64,000 bases of DNA from contig JAGONT010000001.1 in the NCBI GenBank assembly GCA_017992885.1, forward strand, positions 1-64,000, written 5' to 3'. Shown one piece after another: positions 17,325 through 24,804 of the stretch. The first letter of the stretch is position 1. Each line of letters opens with the position of its first letter. The notes below the pieces were generated by a model, which was not told where the DNA came from, searched no databases, and saw nothing but the letters and a program-made list of their open reading frames with translations. Source of the DNA: Alphaproteobacteria bacterium (lineage in GTDB: Bacteria > Pseudomonadota > Alphaproteobacteria > UBA9655). A program made the position numbers and the translations under genes.

Positions 17325-18623
17325 TTACCATGTGGGATAAGATCCTTCTCCAGGAAGATTAATTTTTCTTTTATTAACCCCCACGATATCTATGCTGCAA
17401 AGTCCAACCTTGCCGTTTGAACTAGGTTGGCACGTATACATAATTTCACGTCCATTGGGACACCAAGTGGGCCCTTCAAGAAGAAAACCAGAGTCAAGCA
17501 TTCTTTCTCCAGATCCATCGGGATGCATCACACCAATGTAAAATGTGTTACCCTGCTGCCGGGTAAAAGCAATTAAATCACCCCGAGGAGACCAAATAGG
17601 GTTATCATATCGACCTGGGCTAAAGCTAATTCGCGTCCCTTCCCCACCGCTCGTATCTCTGACATAGATTTGTGGTTTTCCCCCTCTATCTGAGATATAA
17701 ACGATTTGATTCCCATCAGGAGAATAGCAAGGCGAAACATCGATTGTAGCCGTTGTGGTCGTAAGTCTTTCAAGTTGTTTATTGCCAAGATGCATTTTAT
17801 AGAGGGAAGCGGCTCCCCCCTTTGCACTACTCAAAATTAAATGGTCTCCTTTAGGGGAAAATCGAGGAGACATTCTTTGCCCCTCAATGCTGCCAATAGT
17901 CATTGCTTGCCCTGAAGCAAGGTCATATATTTGAATATTAGGAGACTTGTCATCCTTTCCAAAATCAACATAAGCAATTTTTGTGCGATCAGGAGAAAAA
18001 CGTGGGGTTAAGACTCTTGTTGTTCCACTTGAAAGAAACTGATGATTCTCCCCATCTTGATCCATAATAGCCAAACGATATTTGCGGGACAGTTCAGGTC
18101 CGCTTTCTGCAATATACACAATACGGGTGTCAAAATAACCTTTATCACCCGTCATACGTTCATATATTTCATTAGCAACTTTGTGAGCAACCTGTCGCCA
18201 GTTTACAGGATCGGCCCCCAAAGAAAGACCTGTAAGCTGGGTTTGGGTAAAAAGATCAAATAACCGAAACTCTACTTGCAAAGTGTTTCCATTGCGCTTT
18301 AAAAGACCTCCCACCAAAGCTTCTGCATTTAGGATTTTCCAATCCTCAAACCGAGGGTTTGTCATCACATCTTGAGCAGATTGAATGTAGGCATTAGGGT
18401 CGACAACTTTAAAAAGACCACAACTTTCTAAGTCGTTCATAACAACTTGTGTAATATCTTCTCCAACTTTCGAGAGTTCCGAATCTCCTCCCCCGGAAAA
18501 AGGCGTAATGGCAATGGGAACGGGTTTAAATGTTCCTTCTGTTATATCAATACGAAGCTCTGCAGAAGCTCCTAGAGTAAAACTAAAAAAGATCAAAAAA
18601 GAAAAAAATAATTTTTTGAACAT
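17325..18623 (-). CDS. tolB: Tol-Pal system protein TolB
   Basis: Periplasmic beta-propeller protein of the Tol-Pal envelope complex. Signal peptide (1-21, ending LGASA), N-terminal domain with the GTFKPVPIAI region, then repeated propeller blades seen as SPDRTKIAYV, SPKGDHLILSS, SPDGNQIVYISDRGG and SPRGDLIAFTR. 432 residues, normal. 177 bases separate it from pal, enough for a secondary promoter. Upstream genes are rpoH and rluD, not tolA, so the tol operon is split. Confidence 0.96.
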   Translation of the reverse strand: MFKKLFFSFLIFFSFTLGASAELRIDITEGTFKPVPIAITPFSGGGDSELSKVGEDITQVVMNDLESCGLFKVVDPNAYIQSAQDVMTNPRFEDWKILNAEALVGGLLKRNGNTLQVEFRLFDLFTQTQLTGLSLGADPVNWRQVAHKVANEIYERMTGDKGYFDTRIVYIAESGPELSRKYRLAIMDQDGENHQFLSSGTTRVLTPRFSPDRTKIAYVDFGKDDKSPNIQIYDLASGQAMTIGSIEGQRMSPRFSPKGDHLILSSAKGGAASLYKMHLGNKQLERLTTTTATIDVSPCYSPDGNQIVYISDRGGKPQIYVRDTSGGEGTRISFSPGRYDNPIWSPRGDLIAFTRQQGNTFYIGVMHPDGSGERMLDSGFLLEGPTWCPNGREIMYTCQPSSNGKVGLCSIDIVGVNKRKINLPGEGSYPTW

Positions 18624-18735
18624 GAAATGAATCCTCTACGCTATTTTAGAAAAATTAACATGGAGAATACCTTTTTTTGCAGCAGGAAACAAGAAGCAGG
18701 ACCCAATATTTAGACGGAGTCATGTAAGAGCTTCT

Positions 18736-19650
18736 CTAATGCTCCCATATTCTGCTTTGTAGAGCCGCGGTCTTAACAGCTATTTGAAGTTTTTCAAAGG
18801 CGCGAATCTCAATTTGTCTAACCCGTTCACGAGAAATTCCTAAGTTAGCCGAAAGCTCTTCAAGCGTCATGGGAGAATCTTTAAGACGACGTTCTTGAAT
18901 AATATAATATTCTCTCTCGTTTAAAGACTTTAAAGCTTGTTCTAAAAGGGCTGATTTTTTCTGGCTTTCATTGTGATCCATGATTTTAACCTCATGGTTT
19001 GAATCATCATCAACAAGCCAATCCTGCCATTCTTCACTAGCATCTTCTTTTAAGGGTGTATTTAAAGAATGATCGGGAGCACTTAAACGTTTACTCATCT
19101 CAATCACCTCTTGCTCAGAAACATTAAGTTCACCAGCAATATCTTTAATATTTTCGTCAGAGAGAAAAGGCTCTCCTTCTTTCTTCATTTCGTTTCTAAG
19201 ACGGCGTAAATTAAAAAAAAGCTTTTTCTGTGCAGCTGTTGTGCCAATTTTTACAAGGGACCAAGAGTGAAGAATATATTCTTGAATGTTGGCCCGAATC
19301 CACCACATGGCATACGTTGAAAAACGAAAACCTTTATCTGGGTCAAATTTACGAAGAGCCTGCATGAGCCCCAAATTTCCTTCCGCAATTAAATCTACAA
19401 TAGGCAAGCCATAACCTCTGTATCCCGTCGCAATTTTAGCGACAAGGCGTAAGTGAGAGGCCACCATTTTTTCAGCAGCTTTGGGATCTTGGTGTTCTTG
19501 CCAACGTTTTGCGAGGATAAACTCTTCATTGGGAGAAAGAATAGGAAACCGCTTAATTTCGGCTAAATAACGTGTCAACCCATCTGTCGCACTCGGAAGA
19601 ACGGCACTCTCTAAAAAGATGGGAAGATTCTTAATTTGATTGTCTGACAC
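18736..19650 (-). CDS. rpoH: RNA polymerase sigma-32 factor RpoH
   Basis: Heat-shock sigma factor. Region 2 contains VASHLRLVAKIATGYRGYGLP and DLIAEGNLGLMQALRKFDPD; the RpoH-typical KLFFNLRRLR segment follows YAMWWIRANIQEYI, and region 4 has the GISRERVRQIE helix-turn-helix. 304 residues, no N-terminal region 1.1 as in RpoD. It lies next to rluD on the same strand, a common alphaproteobacterial pairing. Confidence 0.95.
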   Translation of the reverse strand: MSDNQIKNLPIFLESAVLPSATDGLTRYLAEIKRFPILSPNEEFILAKRWQEHQDPKAAEKMVASHLRLVAKIATGYRGYGLPIVDLIAEGNLGLMQALRKFDPDKGFRFSTYAMWWIRANIQEYILHSWSLVKIGTTAAQKKLFFNLRRLRNEMKKEGEPFLSDENIKDIAGELNVSEQEVIEMSKRLSAPDHSLNTPLKEDASEEWQDWLVDDDSNHEVKIMDHNESQKKSALLEQALKSLNEREYYIIQERRLKDSPMTLEELSANLGISRERVRQIEIRAFEKLQIAVKTAALQSRIWEH

Positions 19651-19693
19651 GTTAGAAAATCCAAAGTTGTTATCAAAAGAGCTCCTTTAAAGC

Positions 19694-20659
19694 TTAAAGT
19701 AAGTTTAGCACATCGATAAGGTCTCGTATATCCTTCGGAAGTTCAACTGAAAAATGAAGCTTTTTTTGGGTAGTTGGATGTATAAATGAGAGTTCTTTTG
19801 CATGAAGAGATTGGCGTCCTCTCGACCAATTTTCACTGAGAAAGGTTTTTAGAATAAGAGGCACTGCCTTTGGAGGCTTGCCATAAAGTATATCTCCAAT
19901 AAGAGGATGACCGTTTTCTGCCAACTGAACTCTAATCTGATGTGTTCGACCCGTCTCAAGTCGACATTCTATAAGACTCGCAGTCCTCCCAAAGATTTTT
20001 AAGACTTTATAATGTGTTCGCGCAAATTTTCCTGTCTGCCGCATCGCCATACGCTGACGATTGTGTGGATCTCGTCCAATATAGCCTTCAAGTGTGCCTT
20101 TTTGAGTAGATAACATTCCCCAAACTAAAGCTATATAAACCCGTCCCATTTCTCGTGTTTCAAGTTGATGAGCTAAGAAATGATGGGCTTTATCATGTTT
20201 AGCGACGACTAAAAGACCACTGGTTTCTTTATCAAGGCGATGAACAATGCCGGGACGTTTAACGCCATTAATGCCAGATAAACTCTCTCCACAATGGCTA
20301 AGCAGGGCATTAACAAGCGTTCCTTCCAGGTTTCCAGGGGCAGGATGAACGACCATACCGGCAGATTTATCAATAACAATGACATCATTGTCTTCATAAT
20401 GAATGATAAGGGGAATGTTTTGCGGAGAGGGAACAGCCTCTACAAGGGGAGGAATGATAACTTCTATCAGTTGTCCTTCTTTTACTTTTAAAGAGGGGTC
20501 TTGTAAAATAATGTGGTCTATTTTAACAAAGCCGTTTTTAATCAGAAATTGCAGTCGAGACCGAGACAAATCTTGAAGTTTAAGTGCCAATAACTTATCT
20601 AAGCGTATGTTTTGATCTTGATATATAACAATGAATGTGTGAAGAAAAGAAGTGGACAT
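19694..20659 (-). CDS. rluD: 23S rRNA pseudouridine synthase RluD
   Basis: Makes pseudouridines in helix 69 of 23S rRNA. An S4 RNA-binding domain (about residues 20-80) is followed by the RluA-family catalytic segment GIVHRLDKETSGLLVVAK with the essential Asp, and later ECRLETGRTHQIRVQL. 321 residues from ATG 20659; a second ATG 7 codons up (20680) is equally open and neither has a clear ribosome site. Upstream of rpoH with 43 bases between. Confidence 0.92.
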   Translation of the reverse strand: MSTSFLHTFIVIYQDQNIRLDKLLALKLQDLSRSRLQFLIKNGFVKIDHIILQDPSLKVKEGQLIEVIIPPLVEAVPSPQNIPLIIHYEDNDVIVIDKSAGMVVHPAPGNLEGTLVNALLSHCGESLSGINGVKRPGIVHRLDKETSGLLVVAKHDKAHHFLAHQLETREMGRVYIALVWGMLSTQKGTLEGYIGRDPHNRQRMAMRQTGKFARTHYKVLKIFGRTASLIECRLETGRTHQIRVQLAENGHPLIGDILYGKPPKAVPLILKTFLSENWSRGRQSLHAKELSFIHPTTQKKLHFSVELPKDIRDLIDVLNLL

Positions 20660-20961
20660 CTGATTTTGATTAATATACATTGACTTTTTATGATGTTTCT
20701 TATAGAATGAATAAATGTTTTTTAAAACTGTTATCTTAAAGAGTTGTGATAAATGTTAAAAGCGAACCCTCATCAAAAATAGTCATTAGGCTTTATCGTT
20801 CATGTAACCCTTCATTTTTGCAGGTTACTCATTTAACACTCGCAATTTTTTAAAAATGACTTATATTGAATTTATTAATTATATTTGTATTATAATTTAT
20901 ATATAAGAAGATTAATTTTTAGTATCCCTATAGTATTTGTTAGGGGAAAGATGGTGATAAG

Positions 20962-23592
20962 ATGACGCGTAGTATGGTTAAGTTTGCAAGAAATTTGCTC
21001 GCAACAACAGCAATTTTATTTTCAGGTCAGAGTGCCTATTCAGGGTCTCCTGACGTTTCCTTAAAGAGCTCAGAATTTTTTCTCAGCGAATTAAGTCCCA
21101 TTCTTTCCAGTTTATTGCCGAAAGACCTTCAAGAACAAGATGAAAAAGCAGACAAAGAAAATTCTTCCGAAGGCTTAAGCGGAGAGGAAACCCTTCCCTC
21201 CGACCAAGGAAATCACACAGAAACTTCGTCTTCTCAAGAAATTCGAAGGGGACTAGGTGGGAAAGAGGGGGGATCCGGGATGGCTTCTTCAACGCACACT
21301 GGAAAACAATCAAAGAATGCTGAGTTAGTCGGGCGTGGATCAAGTAATCGTGAAGATATTATGCAAGCTACGTCTTCTCAGGGCGTAAGAAGCTCTTCAC
21401 AAGAACCTGTATCCTCTGCAAAGCCTATTGCGCATAGAGAAAGCGAGCCCCCTCAAGCAAGAAGTCCACGGCATCCTGTTTCAAGAGGAGAAGACATTAC
21501 CCCCTCCTCTGTCCATCCTCAGTCTACAGGATTAGGTCATGGAGGAGGAGAAACTTACAGTGGTAGTTCTTCATCTCCCAGCATCGGTGGCGGTGGAGGA
21601 GGCAGCTCTGCCCCATCTGATACAGTAGAAGTAACGCCTGAGCAATTTGCGGAATATCAGCAGTTAAGAGAGTTGTCAGAAAGCCTTGCATCTCAAGCTT
21701 CAGCTTCAGCGCCTGTCATTAAAGCTCCAGAGCCTATAGTCCCTCAAGTTCCAACTCCAGCTCCTCTCATTGAAGAAGCTCAAGTTCCTGAACAGATAAA
21801 GGCTCCAGCTCCTGTCGTTAAAGCTCCAGAGCCTATAGTCCCTCAAGTTCCAACTCCAGCTCCTCTCATTGAAGAAGCTCAAGTTCCTGAACAGATAAAG
21901 GCTCCAGCTCCTATCATTGAAAAAGCTCAAGTTCCTGAACAAATAAAGGTTCCAGCTCCTGTCGTTAAAGCTCCAGAGCCTATAGTCCCTCAAGTTCCAA
22001 CTCCAGCTCCTGTCATTGAAGAAGCTCAAGTTCCTGAACAGATCAAAGTTCAAGTTCCTGTCATTGAAGAAGCTCAAGTTCCTGAACAGATCAAAGTTCA
22101 AGCCCCTATCATTGAAGAAGCTCAAGTTCCTGAACAGATAAAAGTTCCAGCGTCTGTCGTTAAAGCTCCAGAGCCTATAGTCCCTCAAGTTCCAACTCCA
22201 GCTCCTGTCATTGAAGAAGCTCAAATTTCTGAAAAAATAAAGGCTCCAGCTCCTGTTTCTGCTATTGAAGAAACTGCTGAAAAAGAAATAACCCCTGCAG
22301 TTCCGGCCGGAATGAAATTTATTAGCCTTGGAGAATATGAGGAATATCAAAGACTGAAAGAACAGTTTGCAAAAGGGGGTCAACCTAAATCTACTGCAAA
22401 TGTATCCGACAAGGTACTTGAAGAGGCGGAGATAACATCTCCAGGGAATATTCCACCCCCTCCTCCCCCTCCTGGGCCTCCCCCTCCTCCAAATTTTGGG
22501 CCTTCAAAATTTTCCTTTGGAACAAAAGGTCCTGCAAAACAGTGGGGTAAAGTGGAGATAAAACCTGCAAGTCAGACTCCCCAAGCAGAAAAAGAAACAG
22601 TTAGCGTACCAAATAACCCGCAAAGCAATATGTTAGATGAAATGGCAAAAGCTATGGAAAGAAGAGCACGAGGAGAGTCTATAGCTCCTAAAAAAAGTGG
22701 CCCACAGGCTAATAAGGTTGTTGCAGAAAAAGCACCTCCAGTAAAAGCACCTCATGTGCCCCTTGCTGAACAGATAACAACTGCGGAAACTCTCATTCAT
22801 AAGCTAGAAGAACAAAAAAAGGATCTAGTGGCGCTTGGGGAGTCACGAACTGAAGAGCAAAATGACTTATTGAAAAATATAGATAAATCCTTAACTACAC
22901 ATAAGTCTCTCAAAATTAAACTGGTGGGAGAACAAATAGCCGGCGCAAGATTAAAAGAAGAGAGGGCCGCTCGTTTGCGTGCAAAGCAAGCGGATCCTGA
23001 GCAAGCAAAGAAAGATCTAGCTAAGATTATTCAACCTAAGCTTGTAAAACGGCCTCCGAAAATGTTGGAAGATTTAGAGGACGCCACAACTCTCATGACG
23101 TTCTTAAGTCCAGGGCAACAAAAATCTGTTTTGAATGATTATAGCCTTGTTACAAGTCTAGCCTCCTTATCTCCACTTCAGGTAGAAAAGTTAGGAAAGT
23201 TTTTAGAGGAACAAGATGATCAGATTAGAAGACTTGGTACACTTAAGGCAAATATGCCTACTGATGTATCTGATTATCTTGGAGCAACAGGTCCTCAGGT
23301 TGCTGTATTCGAAGGGATTAACGAATTGCCTTTAAGCGAACAATTGGAAATAATTAAGCTAAGAATTTCTGACTTTAAAAAACAGAAAGATCTATTATTA
23401 GCTAATGGAAGCGATCCTAAAGACGTCAAGCGACATATTCAGTCTATTTTGGAGTACACAGACGCATTAGGATCTATTCAAAACAAAATGAAAGCTGAAG
23501 CCAACAAAAAAGACGAGCCAAAGCAAAAACGTCCCCTTGGTGGAAGTCACAAGGGAGCCGAAGGAGCAAAGGGGGCAGACGACGATGACTAA
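20962..23592 (+). CDS. Secreted proline-rich repeat protein with polyproline tract and WH2/GAB-like segment
   Basis: 876-residue protein with an N-terminal signal peptide (about 1-27). Residues 40-245 are Ser/Gly-rich low complexity with GGGGGG. Residues about 249-435 hold two interleaved repeats, A (VVKAPEPIVPQVPTPAP) and B (IEEAQVPEQIK), in the order AB ABB ABBB AB. A short motif FAEYQQLRELSE before the repeats is echoed after them by YEEYQRLKEQFA. A polyproline run PPPPPPPGPPPPP lies at about 497-509, and SNMLDEMAKAMERRARGES at about 555-573 resembles Ena/VASP G-actin-binding (WH2-like) segments. The C-terminal 270 residues are charged and partly coiled-coil, ending in DDDD. A host-actin effector is a hypothesis; the secreted, repetitive nature is directly visible. 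Confidence 0.8.
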   Translation: MTRSMVKFARNLLATTAILFSGQSAYSGSPDVSLKSSEFFLSELSPILSSLLPKDLQEQDEKADKENSSEGLSGEETLPSDQGNHTETSSSQEIRRGLGGKEGGSGMASSTHTGKQSKNAELVGRGSSNREDIMQATSSQGVRSSSQEPVSSAKPIAHRESEPPQARSPRHPVSRGEDITPSSVHPQSTGLGHGGGETYSGSSSSPSIGGGGGGSSAPSDTVEVTPEQFAEYQQLRELSESLASQASASAPVIKAPEPIVPQVPTPAPLIEEAQVPEQIKAPAPVVKAPEPIVPQVPTPAPLIEEAQVPEQIKAPAPIIEKAQVPEQIKVPAPVVKAPEPIVPQVPTPAPVIEEAQVPEQIKVQVPVIEEAQVPEQIKVQAPIIEEAQVPEQIKVPASVVKAPEPIVPQVPTPAPVIEEAQISEKIKAPAPVSAIEETAEKEITPAVPAGMKFISLGEYEEYQRLKEQFAKGGQPKSTANVSDKVLEEAEITSPGNIPPPPPPPGPPPPPNFGPSKFSFGTKGPAKQWGKVEIKPASQTPQAEKETVSVPNNPQSNMLDEMAKAMERRARGESIAPKKSGPQANKVVAEKAPPVKAPHVPLAEQITTAETLIHKLEEQKKDLVALGESRTEEQNDLLKNIDKSLTTHKSLKIKLVGEQIAGARLKEERAARLRAKQADPEQAKKDLAKIIQPKLVKRPPKMLEDLEDATTLMTFLSPGQQKSVLNDYSLVTSLASLSPLQVEKLGKFLEEQDDQIRRLGTLKANMPTDVSDYLGATGPQVAVFEGINELPLSEQLEIIKLRISDFKKQKDLLLANGSDPKDVKRHIQSILEYTDALGSIQNKMKAEANKKDEPKQKRPLGGSHKGAEGAKGADDDD
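21706..22260 (+). repeat. Tandem coding repeats (A x4, B x7)
   Basis: Near-identical DNA repeats inside the Pro-rich protein gene. Unit A is about 57 bases (VVKAPEPIVPQVPTPAP region) and unit B about 42-48 bases (IEEAQVPEQIK). The order AB/ABB/ABBB/AB implies stepwise expansion by slippage or unequal recombination. High DNA identity between units points to recent or ongoing copy-number change. Units are multiples of three, so changes keep the frame. Confidence 0.9.
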
Positions 23593-23960
23593 GTTACCCT
23601 GTCTTCGACGGAAGGAAATGAGTAAATTGACCTTCCTTGGATCTTAAAGAAAATAAATAACTCTTAAGGGCTCCTCGACTTTCGTCGAAGAGCCCTTAAT
23701 ATGACGAGCAGAATAAGACAGGTTCTCTCTTATGAGAGAATTAGGTAGACCATTTATGAAGTCTTTGAACCACACGTAACCTTTAAAATTAAATCCTTTT
23801 GTGCTCAAAATAAGAATATAAACGCGTATTTTCAGCTTATCTATTCCCCTTATAATAATAAATAAATATAAAATCACTTCAGTTAAAAATTAATAATATA
23901 TTAATATTTATTAAATTATAATAACAATTTTTGTTATTACTTTAATAATTGGAGACTATG
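23593..23960. other. Intergenic region with a strong hairpin
   Basis: About 365 bases between the Pro-rich protein gene and a tiny secreted peptide gene. It holds the stem-loop at 23663-23699 and, beyond that, an AT-rich stretch (23860-23945) suited to a promoter. No coding sequence was recognised. Confidence 0.5.
23663..23699 (+). terminator. Strong stem-loop after the Pro-rich protein gene
   Basis: TTAAGGGCTCCTCGAC pairs with GTCGAAGAGCCCTTAA across a TTTC loop: 16 positions with a single mismatch. It lies about 70 bases past the stop. No U-rich tail follows, so it may act more as an mRNA 3'-end stabiliser than as a classic terminator. Confidence 0.6.
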
Positions 23961-24137
23961 ATGAAAGTTTTTTATTTAATGGTTGTCTTAGGTCTTTTAA
24001 TGACAGGACCATCCTTTAATGCCTTCGCTTCAGTCATCCAAGATATGGGCCTAGCAAGTGGACATAGTACACACCTACTAGATACTGGAATTGTCCAACA
24101 AAAAGCTGCCTCAGCGGGTAAAGTAAGGATGCCTTAA
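23961..24137 (+). CDS. Tiny secreted peptide, hypothetical
   Basis: 58 residues, start ATG at 23961 with GGAG 6 bases before; an ATG directly adjacent at 23958 is possible. Signal peptide MKVFYLMVVLGLLMTGPSF then NAFA, leaving a mature peptide of about 35 residues with no cysteine. A terminator follows the stop closely and an AT-rich promoter-like region precedes it, so it looks like a self-contained transcription unit. No family recognised. Confidence 0.55.
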   Translation: MKVFYLMVVLGLLMTGPSFNAFASVIQDMGLASGHSTHLLDTGIVQQKAASAGKVRMP

Positions 24138-24155
24138 CTTAAGACAGTCACATTG

Positions 24156-24188
24156 ATTGCTCCGCTCGTACACTAAAAGCGGAGCAAT
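24156..24188. terminator. Rho-independent terminator-like hairpin
   Basis: ATTGCTCCGCT and AGCGGAGCAAT form a perfect 11-bp stem with an 11-base loop; ACTTTT follows on the plus strand. It stands between the tiny secreted peptide gene and the end of the converging nucleotidyltransferase gene and can serve both. Confidence 0.75.
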
Positions 24189-24216
24189 GACTTTTGCCTC
24201 TCTGGACTCCCTGTCC

Positions 24217-24789
24217 TTAGGGGCACTGATGTTTCAAGATGTTGCGCGTTGAAAACAATGTGTGGCGCGGGGCAACAATGATTACTTTTGCCCCAATTTT
24301 TTTAGCTTGCTTTTTCTTCTGAACCAGATAGGGGTCTCCTTGCGTCACAGCGATGACGTCAGGGCGAATATCTTCCACCAGCTTCAAATAATCTTTATAG
24401 CCTCGCATAACCGGCAGGAAAACAATTTCATCAACCATATCTAAATGCGCAAGAATATGGGCGCGTTGAGCTTGAGTATGTACAGGTTTGCGCTGCTTAT
24501 AGTGTTTAATAAAGGCATCTGGCTCAAGAGCAACCACCAAATAATCTCCCTGTCGCTTCGCCGCCTCTAAAAATTCAAGGTGTCCATAATGGACGAGATC
24601 AAAGCCACCCCCCACAAGGACAATTTTTTTATCAAAGGGTCGTGCTGTCATATCATCTGGGAAAGTTCCCATCACAGCTCGGTGCCGCAGAGAGGCATAA
24701 GGACAAGATCGTTGTTTAAAGGTCTCACACCCTGTAAGAACCACAAAACAAAGAAGACATAAAAATTTTGATTTTTGAAAAAATTGCAT
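24217..24789 (-). CDS. Cytidylyltransferase-like protein carrying a lipoprotein signal
   Basis: Residues about 54-190 are a nucleotidyltransferase of the cytidylyltransferase/HldE-C type: VGGGFDLVHYGHLEFLEAAK with the HxGH-like motif HYGH, and a C-terminal LFSTRNI in place of the usual STT/I motif. Unexpectedly, residues 1-21 read as a lipoprotein signal (SKFLCLLCFVVLTGC; lipobox LTGC). This start has TAAGG 8 bases upstream, whereas internal ATGs at 24672 and 24651 have no ribosome site, so the fusion looks real. It follows acnA by 15 bases and is probably co-transcribed. Function is uncertain: these enzymes use cytoplasmic CTP or ATP, so a membrane-anchored exported form is odd. Confidence 0.7.
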   Translation of the reverse strand: MQFFQKSKFLCLLCFVVLTGCETFKQRSCPYASLRHRAVMGTFPDDMTARPFDKKIVLVGGGFDLVHYGHLEFLEAAKRQGDYLVVALEPDAFIKHYKQRKPVHTQAQRAHILAHLDMVDEIVFLPVMRGYKDYLKLVEDIRPDVIAVTQGDPYLVQKKKQAKKIGAKVIIVAPRHTLFSTRNILKHQCP

Positions 24790-24804
24790 TGAATACCTTA
24801 TTTT

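Noticed and set aside
21706-22260. Regularly spaced repeats that could be mistaken for a CRISPR array
   Set aside because: Units are contiguous coding repeats in one frame, with no unique spacers and no cas genes nearby.
21706-22383. Long open frame on the minus strand opposite the Pro-rich repeats, with a repeated SFFNDRSW-like pattern
   Set aside because: It is the mirror of the coding repeats on the plus strand. It has no ribosome site and the plus-strand frame has a signal peptide and sensible composition.
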